This document shows positions 1-4,790 of a stretch of DNA of 6,576 bases, piece after piece. This DNA comes from Desulfobacter curvatus DSM 3379 (GTDB lineage: Bacteria; Desulfobacterota; Desulfobacteria; Desulfobacterales; Desulfobacteraceae): NCBI RefSeq assembly GCF_000373985.1, contig NZ_KB892937.1:1-6576 (forward strand). Reading direction: 5' to 3'. How positions within the stretch are numbered: the stretch's first letter is position 1; the number at the start of each line of letters is the position of its first letter. Under the pieces are notes generated by a model. It ran no database searches, had not been told where the DNA came from, and was given only the letters and a program-made list of their open reading frames with translations. A program made the position numbers and the translations under genes.

Positions 1-93
1 GTGGGTGGCTAACCCTTACTGAAACCCATTACTGGATTTCACCCGACAGGGACTTTCACCCTGCAAGATGCGCCGAGCTTTGCTCGGCGCGAT
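1..93 (-). ncRNA. Probable 5' fragment of a class C group II intron
   Basis: On the minus strand, directly after the last attC-like repeat, there is a perfect hairpin (GCGCCGAGC, loop AAA, GCTCGGCGC). It is followed by CAGGGTGAAAGTCCCTG, and GGTTAGCC lies further on near the window edge. The order stem, AGGGTGAAAGTCCC, GTTAGCC resembles the start of domain I in bacterial class C introns as I remember them. These introns are known to insert next to stem-loops, including attC sites. No canonical GTGYG 5' end is evident. The reverse transcriptase, domains V/VI and the 3' end would lie off the left edge, so the call rests on recalled similarity alone. Confidence 0.42.
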
Positions 94-213
94 AACGGGG
101 AGCTGAGGGGCCAGGCTTTTAACCCACAAAAGCTCCGATAAAAGTTTAAATTTCCCTGAACCAGGGACTCCCAAAAGGCCGCTCTGTAAGCCTGGTCCCT
201 CTCCAGCGTTTTG
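94..213 (-). repeat. attC-like 120-bp repeat, copy 1 (end of cassette E)
   Basis: This repeat lies just downstream of the antitoxin gene and matches the 915-1035 repeat closely along its whole length. Its outer arms form an imperfect inverted repeat: GAGGGGCCAGGCTT near 105-118 pairs with AAGCCTGGTCCCTC near 188-201 apart from one base. AAC and GTT lie at the tips, as in an attC. The R''-side box reads CAAAAC on the minus strand instead of the canonical RYYYAAC. However, the flanking CAGCGA (215-220 on the complement) recurs at the start of the same cassette, which supports its role as a cassette end. The length and the long central region recall VCR-type attC sites. A mobile hairpin repeat unrelated to integrons is the alternative. 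Confidence 0.6.
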
Positions 214-223
214 ATCGCTGAGT

Positions 224-499
224 TTAAGCTACCTGAAATTGAATGCTTTTCCCCACTGCTTGAGCATAGTTCACCAATGTTGATAAACGGATATCTTCGG
301 CATGATTCTCAATACGGGAAATTGCAGATTTTTTTGTATTCAATAAATTAGCGACCTCTTCTTGTGTCAAGCCAGCATCTAATCGAGCCTGTTTAAGAAG
401 AACTCCGATTTTAAAATGCTCATATCCTTTATCAAAATTTTTAGCGAAAATGAGGCTTTTCTTTTTTCTTGCTTCAATATATTTATCCAAGTCATCCAT
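224..499 (-). CDS. higA: HigA-like antitoxin, XRE-family HTH protein
   Basis: A 91-residue protein with a helix-turn-helix of the Cro/C1 (HTH_3) type at about residues 32-70. The diagnostic run is GLTQEEVANLLNTKKSAISR (43-62), followed by IEN. The N-terminal 30 residues are charged and Lys-rich, and the C-terminal segment ends in FQVA. In HigBA-type systems this protein neutralises the toxin by direct binding and represses the operon. It lies four bases after the toxin stop and has a very strong Shine-Dalgarno (AGGAGGT) that overlaps the toxin's last codons, so translational coupling is likely. The gene order (toxin first) is the HigBA arrangement. The stop is only about 10 bases from the attC-like repeat. 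The family call is confident; the partner call comes from adjacency. Confidence 0.88.
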   Translation of the reverse strand: MDDLDKYIEARKKKSLIFAKNFDKGYEHFKIGVLLKQARLDAGLTQEEVANLLNTKKSAISRIENHAEDIRLSTLVNYAQAVGKSIQFQVA

Positions 500-503
500 T
501 ATC

Positions 504-848
504 TTACCTCCTGGAAAGGTATTCTTTTTTTCGGGACTCAGCTAACTTAATCTCCTGTTTTGGAGTCTTTTGACTTTTCTTTTGAAATGAATTGGTCAAG
601 ATAATTAATTCTTGTCCGTCAAAAAATCCAAGGAGACGAAACGTATCTCTCCCGACATCAACTCTAACTTCCCAAATATCTTTTGTATTGACCAGTTTCT
701 TAAAGTATTTGGATGGAACCTGATCAATTTCTCGAATCAATTTCAAAACCCAAGCGACTTTTGTAGCCTGAACATCTGTCAAAGAATCTAAATGCTTTCG
801 AACAGGGCATTTTCCAGATGTCGTATGGTAAAATGAAATTGTTTTCAT
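504..848 (-). CDS. higB: HigB/RelE-superfamily toxin (phage Gp49-like)
   Basis: A 114-residue basic protein of the Gp49-like branch of the RelE/ParE superfamily (PF05973-type). In known members the toxin cleaves mRNA at the ribosome and blocks translation. Visible family features are the strand segment DIWEVRVDVGRDTFRLLGFF (57-76), then ELIILTNSFQKKSQKTP (80-96), and a C-terminal helix with the pattern EI-x2-A-x-S-R (99-106). Arg62, Arg71 and the Lys90/Lys91 cluster are candidates for RNA contact and catalysis. The length is normal, so the toxin looks intact. It is the first gene of a two-gene operon with the antitoxin. There is no Shine-Dalgarno before the ATG, and the predicted transcript start is almost at the start codon. 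Confidence 0.88.
   Translation of the reverse strand: MKTISFYHTTSGKCPVRKHLDSLTDVQATKVAWVLKLIREIDQVPSKYFKKLVNTKDIWEVRVDVGRDTFRLLGFFDGQELIILTNSFQKKSQKTPKQEIKLAESRKKEYLSRR
506..512 (-). promoter_or_regulatory. Strong Shine-Dalgarno of the antitoxin inside the toxin's end
   Basis: On the minus strand AGGAGGT precedes the antitoxin ATG by six bases. The same bases encode the toxin's final Arg-Arg (AGG AGG), and the SD's last T is the first base of its TAA stop. Ribosomes finishing the toxin would therefore end on the antitoxin initiation site. The full consensus here, against no SD for the toxin, would favour excess antitoxin. Confidence 0.8.
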
Positions 849-856
849 ATCTACAA

Positions 857-883
857 AGTATACAAATATGTGAACTTCGTCAA
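857..883 (-). promoter_or_regulatory. Probable sigma70 promoter of the toxin-antitoxin operon
   Basis: The minus strand reads TTGACG (878-883), 15 bases, then TATACT (857-862). Both hexamers match consensus well, although the spacer is slightly short. Transcription would start near 849-851, just before the toxin ATG at 848, giving a leaderless or nearly leaderless mRNA. The -10 box overlaps the palindrome GTATAC (858-863), a possible core of an antitoxin operator. Confidence 0.55.
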
Positions 884-914
884 GGGCTCAAAAATTGGAT
901 TTTTTTTGGCAGCG

Positions 915-1035
915 AACGGGGAGCTGAGGGGCCAGGCTTTTTAAACCCAAAAACTTCCGATAAAAAGATAAATTTTCCCGAACCAGGCGCTTCCGAAAGG
1001 CCGCGCAGTAAGCCTGGTCCCTCTCCAGCGTTTTG
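915..1035 (-). repeat. attC-like 121-bp repeat, copy 2 (end of cassette D)
   Basis: This is a direct repeat of the 94-213 element, separated by the toxin-antitoxin unit. Outer arms GAGGGGCCAGGCTT (about 927-940) and AAGCCTGGTCCCTC (about 1010-1023) pair with one mismatch. An inner ACCAGGC/GCCTGGT pair allows an alternative fold. AAC (915-917) and GTT (1030-1032) mark the tips. The terminal box on the minus strand is CGCCAAAAC, whose CGCCAA is complementary to the TTGGCG that begins the same cassette at 1851. This end-to-start match favours an attC over a generic REP element. Confidence 0.62.
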
Positions 1036-1851
1036 GCGTATTAGCTCCATTTATTCACAGAGCGACATATCCCCTACCTACGTCAGACAGTAGAAGTCGT
1101 CTTGATCTTGTCAATATATGTCGTAGTTCCTGACGTAGTTGTGGTATCTATTCCTTCTTTATTATTAGATATATTTCTTCCGGCTTTCCCTAAAAGATGT
1201 TTGTTTTTATTGATATACTTTATTTTTTGCCTGGCCAGCCTTCTGTAAAAACGATCAACAAAATCAGAATTTGTTTCTTTCAATTCATAAATTTTTTTCT
1301 TTAAAACAGAGATTGATTCCAAAAAATGTTCAGCAAGAATTTTGACCTGCAGTATATACCTTACACCTCCTTCGATTTGATATGAATCGATTAAATTTTT
1401 GTGCGTGGGATGTCTGGTAATGGCCATGCCGTGAATAGGCATAAATTGATGAGCAAGCCCATGGCGAAAGAAACTTACCAAGATTTCTTGGCAGGTACTT
1501 TTTCTATAAATTTCATCAACTTTGATCATCCAATTTTCGCAATATTCTTTAATGCACAATTCTGTATCGGGATTTATTTCAATTTTATCTACTGTTTTCG
1601 GACTTGTAAGATGTCCCAATTGGTTCATTGCAGAGAAAACACTCATAGCCAAAGGAGCAGTGCAGCCACCTGTTTCTTTTTCATCAAGATCAAACTTCTT
1701 TTCTAAAAGAGTATTAATATCACCAAATACATATCCCATTATGATCTTTTCGAAATAATCCTGGATATCCTGTTTTTTCGCTTCGAAGCTTAAGTCGTTC
1801 ATGTAATTAACTCACTAAAGTAAAGTCAAATTCAATATGTGTAAACGCCAA
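917..1851 (-). mobile_element. Integron-type gene cassette D: RHGLAH-motif protein
   Basis: A 935-bp unit from the G|TT point of attC-1 to the G in the repeat at 915-1035. It carries a single gene, about 48 bases of leader and about 50 bases between the stop and the repeat. It joins the two attC families: the canonical type lies upstream and the 120-bp type downstream. The start TTGGCG and the terminal CGCCAA are complementary. Confidence 0.58.
1083..1802 (-). CDS. Uncharacterised protein with RxxxxH motif, possibly HEPN-like
   Basis: A 239-residue protein with no family I can name. It looks mostly helical. Recognisable blocks are GGCTAPLAMSVFSAMNQLGH (45-64), a helix with paired Cys (83 and 88), and FFRHGLAHQF (111-120). 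R113-x4-H118 fits the Rx4-6H signature of HEPN ribonucleases, and proteins with an R-x-GLAH element after a helical GG...A-x-D/N-x-LG block are common hypotheticals. Residues 170-205 are very basic. The tail from about 218 is Thr-rich (TTTTSGTTT) and probably disordered. There is no signal peptide or membrane segment. The ATG at 1802 has only a weak upstream GTGAG, and no clear promoter is visible, so read-through from upstream is possible. HEPN assignment is inference only. Confidence 0.72.
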   Translation of the reverse strand: MNDLSFEAKKQDIQDYFEKIIMGYVFGDINTLLEKKFDLDEKETGGCTAPLAMSVFSAMNQLGHLTSPKTVDKIEINPDTELCIKEYCENWMIKVDEIYRKSTCQEILVSFFRHGLAHQFMPIHGMAITRHPTHKNLIDSYQIEGGVRYILQVKILAEHFLESISVLKKKIYELKETNSDFVDRFYRRLARQKIKYINKNKHLLGKAGRNISNNKEGIDTTTTSGTTTYIDKIKTTSTV

Positions 1852-1932
1852 CGCCGCAAATCACCGGCGGCAAAAGTTGCAGAGCGAAGCGGCGCGGCTT
1901 TTGCCGTCCGAGTGCATTTGCATTGTTAGGGC
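1846..1932 (-). other. attC-1 recombination site (end of cassette C)
   Basis: The R'' box on the minus strand is GCCCTAAC (1925-1932), and the R' box is GTTGGCG (1846-1852). The arms GCAAATCACCGGCGGCAAAA and GCCGTCCGAGTGCATTTGC pair except for three single unpaired bases (T, A, C) on the plus strand arm. That matches the extrahelical-base pattern of attC bottom strands. The central part differs from attC-2 while the arms are identical, which is typical of cassettes from one integron. The stop codon of the upstream gene (TAA) lies inside R''. Confidence 0.85.
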
Positions 1933-2863
1933 TCTATTGGAAATTTATGATAGAGATGCTCCATAAACTCATCGACAATAAATGGGATATACGACTCTTC
2001 ATTATTTTCGATTACCTGCTCTGAAATTGTTGATGAAACACCAAACATGAACTCCTCGTCACTATTATCTAATGAAACGTAGTATGGCATTTGCCTTAAT
2101 CCGTGCTGCAACAACTCGCCTAAGTGATCAGGCAAAATAGATAATAGTTGTTGGTAACGCTCTTCATCAAAGTAAAATGAAACCATACAATCTATATCTC
2201 CAGGGACCACTGTCATTGTTGTATATTGGTTATCAGAAACTTTGGCTATAAATTTAGAATGTACTGCCATAGCAATAAATTTAAAATCTTCAACGGCACC
2301 AACTTTTTTGATATAAACACCATAATCTGGTTTGTACTCAAGCAATGCAGGGTTTGCCTTAACTTCTGGGTTCAATATCCTAAATAAGGCATTCCAGTGT
2401 TCGGCAATATTTTCAAGCTTAAAATGCAAGATCGGTTCAAACTTTCTAATTTCAAATAGCGCAAACTCTTTTCCATTACACAATGCATATAACTCAGCTC
2501 TTATCTCTGGATGTATAGCGTAACTATATGCTTGCTCTACATGTTTACTTTTGATGATTTCTTCTATTGGAGATTTGGCGTCTAGAATCCAATATGGTTT
2601 GTTATCAGAGTAGAAAACATAGTCTGGGACTATGGAAACTTTTCTCTGCTTAGAACCTATCGCTACGTAGGGATGCACTAAAGATTTACTTCTAATTATT
2701 TTAGAATTTCCCGTTAGCGTATAACCTAGCTGTTTAATGAGTGGCAAAATAATTTCTTCGCGAACCGCATCCTCTTTAAATTCAGGGTCATTCAACACTT
2801 CAAAGTCGAAATTTTCAAACATAAAAATCCTTTAAAACGGTTGCTCAGCGCTAAGAGCCCTAA
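1852..2863 (-). mobile_element. Integron gene cassette C: HsdR_N-like nuclease
   Basis: A 1012-bp unit bounded by the G|TT points of attC-2 and attC-1. It starts TTAGGGC after the G, and its terminal R'' is GCCCTAAC. The reconstructed circle would have an attC whose outer eight bases are perfectly complementary, the best boundary evidence in the window. The coding sequence fills almost the whole unit. Confidence 0.82.
1926..2822 (-). CDS. Stand-alone nuclease related to type I restriction HsdR N-terminal domain
   Basis: A 298-residue protein whose first ~150 residues match the HsdR_N pattern. An N-terminal helix VREEIILPLIKQLGY (20-34) supplies the acidic residue. It is followed by VPDYVFY (65-71), WILDAKSP (78-85) and VEQAYSYA (95-102). 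Asp67 and Asp81-Ala-Lys83 form a PD-(D/E)xK site, and Gln97-x3-Tyr101 fits the QxxxY element of type I endonuclease domains. Known relatives cut DNA as part of a large ATP-driven HsdR, but here no helicase motor follows. The C-terminal half (about 155-298) is unrecognised and may bind DNA or a partner. No hsdM or hsdS is nearby. A weak AAAGGA precedes the ATG. A defence role is likely but inferred; a structural role without cleavage is possible. Confidence 0.82.
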   Translation of the reverse strand: MFENFDFEVLNDPEFKEDAVREEIILPLIKQLGYTLTGNSKIIRSKSLVHPYVAIGSKQRKVSIVPDYVFYSDNKPYWILDAKSPIEEIIKSKHVEQAYSYAIHPEIRAELYALCNGKEFALFEIRKFEPILHFKLENIAEHWNALFRILNPEVKANPALLEYKPDYGVYIKKVGAVEDFKFIAMAVHSKFIAKVSDNQYTTMTVVPGDIDCMVSFYFDEERYQQLLSILPDHLGELLQHGLRQMPYYVSLDNSDEEFMFGVSSTISEQVIENNEESYIPFIVDEFMEHLYHKFPIEP

Positions 2864-2945
2864 CGCTGCAAATCACCGGCGGCAAAAAGTAGAGCGACGA
2901 AGGAGCGGCGCTTTTTGCCGTCCGAGTGCATTTGCCTTGTTAGGC
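2857..2945 (-). other. attC-2 recombination site (end of cassette B)
   Basis: R'' is GCCTAAC (2939-2945), a perfect RYYYAAC, and R' is GTTAGGGC (2857-2864). The arms GCAAATCACCGGCGGCAAAA and TTTGCCGTCCGAGTGCATTT pair except for three single unpaired bases at the same places as in attC-1. The central segment (about 2888-2910) is unlike that of attC-1. This is the most canonical site of the array. Confidence 0.9.
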
Positions 2946-4735
2946 TATTTCTTCATTTACGCAGTCAGAAAGTAAAAAGAAAGACCTGCCCCCATTCCCG
3001 TTTAATTCCACTCCCAGACAAGATCGACAACTAAGGCACTGGGCTAAGGACACAAATTATCGGTGGTTTACCACATCTTTCTGTCACCCCGGTTGCAATG
3101 TCAAAAACTAACTCAGCCATGTGGTGCGGACAGTTTATTGCAAGTTCCCTGTTAGTCGTCCCATAAGCATGTACTAATCCACTTAAATGAAAAAATTCGT
3201 GTGCAATCAGTTCCCTTTGACACTCGGGTGATTCACCGAAAAATCGATCTTCAATAATGATGCCTTTTGACGGGTCACCTATTGCCCCAACATGGGCATA
3301 ATTTTTCTTTTGACTTCGGTCTATTGTGATTCTTGTGCCTATTTCTATATTTCGTTCTATTATGGCAATGGCAGTTTCAATGGTCTCCATAAAAGTGTAC
3401 ACATCTGCCAGTAACCATTTGTACACAGCTTGGGTGACTTTACCACTAGGTATTAGACCACCATAATTCTCGATCGTTTGTTTTAATTTCTGTAGTTCCT
3501 TAAGGGCCTTAAACATTGCTGCATCCCGTTGAGCTTTGGCTATTCTTACGATAGTGTCGTCTGATAGCACCGGAGGGACAGGAATACCTCCGCTATATGC
3601 TTTTAAAGCGGGCCATGTTTTTTTCCCAATCTTGCCATCCCATTCGTTTTTACTACCAGGAAACATACACCGCTGGAACATCTTCGTAGCTTTTTCCGTA
3701 TTTGGTCCAAAACGACAATCCACCTCCAGAGGGTCTTGATTTAGTGTTGCTCGAATACGATCTATTTCACCGATATTCGCTTTTGCAGCGCAAGGAGAAT
3801 ATTCGGAAGTGAGCCGTCCCAAAAAGCGATTTAAGAGTTCTTGTGCATATCCCACACTGGGACGACGAGATCTTCTTGTAGATGTTCCTCTGTATATCAG
3901 TGGGTGTGGTCCATCTTCTCCTGGAATCGGAGGTTCAGCTGTAGGAGGCCCCTCATTTTTGCGGCAAGAGTGACGCTGTAATAAACTTATGCTACTTGTC
4001 CCCTGTTGTTGTACGACGTGTGTGAGCTCATGTGCTATCAGTCGTTTACCCGGATAGGAATGTGGCGCGAACTTATTAGAATCGAAGACAATATGGTTTC
4101 CAAGTGTGAACGCTTGGGCATTCACTGATTGCGCTGACTTGGCGGCTATCGTGTCAGTATGCACACGCACACGACTAAAATCATGTCCAAATCGTGGTTC
4201 AAAAAAAGAACGATTTGTGGGCGCAAGGGGCTCGCCCGGTGAATTGATTACCTCACGGACAATGTTTGGTGCCCACACCGCTGTATGACTATTACTGACT
4301 TGCCTTTGCAAAGATGAAATAGCAGGGAAAACACTGTTTGCCATAGTCTCGGTTTTCTTCATAACTTCATCTGCAACCTGATCTGCCTCTTTCTCGTGCA
4401 TATCTCCAGGAGTATTGACGGTGAGTTCTGACTGAATCATGGTAGGAGCGTTGGCGTGTACAGGAATTCGGCTGAAATCGTAAACATAGCGAAGCGATGT
4501 GCTGGTGGGCGAATTTTCTTCGCGCTCTTCAACATTATTCTGTAACAATCGCTGCACGGCATGATTTCCGATCGTGCGCTGTAAGTGAAGGATGGAAGTT
4601 ACCTCACAGCTTTGTCCAGTAAATGCCCATCTGGGCCTTACTGGGCTTTGAGCTTTTGCCTTTCGTGCTGGCTTCTGTTTATCTGCGAAAGTACGCATGA
4701 TCGTTCTCCTTACCTAAGATTATGATGGCAACTAA
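2864..4735 (-). mobile_element. Integron gene cassette B: DUF4157 metalloprotease
   Basis: A 1872-bp unit, the longest here and large for an integron cassette, bounded by the G|TT points of attC-3 and attC-2. It starts TTAGTTG and ends with R'' GCCTAAC, so the end-to-start complementarity is only partial (five of seven). It holds one gene with a good ribosome binding site. About 85 bases lie between the stop and attC-2, and I see no gene or terminator in them. Confidence 0.75.
3031..4698 (-). CDS. DUF4157 (eCIS-core) protein with C-terminal metzincin-like protease motif
   Basis: A 555-residue protein. Residues 36-53 hold LHLQRTIGNHAVQRLLQ, a short N-terminal motif typical of DUF4157 proteins. 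Residues 74-113 contain DFSRIPVH and NTPGDMHEKEADQVADEVM. The DUF4157 core spans about 151-232, with FGHDFSRVRVHTD and the zinc motif HELTH (223-227). After a Pro-rich linker, 282-367 resembles a peptidoglycan-binding-1 repeat (FGPNTEKATKMFQ, then GKIGKKTWPAL). The C-terminal domain has HEFFHLSGLVH (500-510), a full HExxHxxGxxH motif, and Met527 is a candidate Met-turn. There is no Sec signal peptide. AAGGAG at 4706-4711 supports the start. Known relatives are associated with extracellular contractile injection systems as loaded cargo or processing proteases; none of those structural genes is in view. A secreted effector protease is the best guess. Confidence 0.85.
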   Translation of the reverse strand: MRTFADKQKPARKAKAQSPVRPRWAFTGQSCEVTSILHLQRTIGNHAVQRLLQNNVEEREENSPTSTSLRYVYDFSRIPVHANAPTMIQSELTVNTPGDMHEKEADQVADEVMKKTETMANSVFPAISSLQRQVSNSHTAVWAPNIVREVINSPGEPLAPTNRSFFEPRFGHDFSRVRVHTDTIAAKSAQSVNAQAFTLGNHIVFDSNKFAPHSYPGKRLIAHELTHVVQQQGTSSISLLQRHSCRKNEGPPTAEPPIPGEDGPHPLIYRGTSTRRSRRPSVGYAQELLNRFLGRLTSEYSPCAAKANIGEIDRIRATLNQDPLEVDCRFGPNTEKATKMFQRCMFPGSKNEWDGKIGKKTWPALKAYSGGIPVPPVLSDDTIVRIAKAQRDAAMFKALKELQKLKQTIENYGGLIPSGKVTQAVYKWLLADVYTFMETIETAIAIIERNIEIGTRITIDRSQKKNYAHVGAIGDPSKGIIIEDRFFGESPECQRELIAHEFFHLSGLVHAYGTTNRELAINCPHHMAELVFDIATGVTERCGKPPIICVLSPVP

Positions 4736-4790
4736 CGCCAGCTTCACGCGCGGCGGCTTTTTGCCGTCGCTGTGAAAGCAGATGTTAGCA
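4731..4790 (-). other. attC-3 recombination site (end of cassette A)
   Basis: A short 60-bp site. R'' is TGCTAAC (4784-4790) and R' is GTTAGT (4731-4736). The arms GCTTCACGCGCGGC and GCCGTCGCTGTGAAAGC pair except for three single unpaired bases (T, T, A on the plus strand), the same three-bulge layout as attC-1 and attC-2. The loop is about eight bases. The end of the cassette A gene is read through its left half. Confidence 0.85.

Larger units (their letters stand above)
96..916 (-). mobile_element. Integron-type gene cassette E: higB-higA plus attC-like repeat
   Basis: This is an 821-bp unit running from the G|TT point of the repeat at 915-1035 to the matching G of the repeat at 94-213. 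It contains a promoter, the toxin gene, the antitoxin gene and one repeat copy, so the TA operon sits between two direct repeats. The unit begins TTCGCTG on the minus strand, and CAGCGA sits beside its terminal R''-like box. This fits a unit that once circularised. TA operons with their own promoter are well known as stabilising cassettes in large chromosomal integrons. Confidence 0.58.

Noticed and set aside
71..91. GC-rich hairpin as a rho-independent terminator for the toxin-antitoxin operon
   Set aside because: No T-run follows on the minus strand, and the context fits the first stem of a group II intron better.
94..1035. CRISPR array from the repeated hairpin elements
   Set aside because: There are only two copies, each 120 bp, about 700 bp apart with genes between them. 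There are no short regular repeats or spacers.
818..1093. Plus-strand reading frame of 91 codons
   Set aside because: It covers the toxin promoter and the 121-bp repeat, has no known family features, and opposes every supported gene.
1401..1758. Two overlapping plus-strand frames of 101 and 78 codons
   Set aside because: They are antisense shadows of the cassette D gene with no ribosome site or recognisable motif.
1926..2822. Truncated remnant of a full hsdR gene
   Set aside because: The frame has its own start and a stop exactly in R'' of the attC, and it fills the cassette. The C-terminal half does not resemble helicase sequence, so it looks like an intact compact gene.
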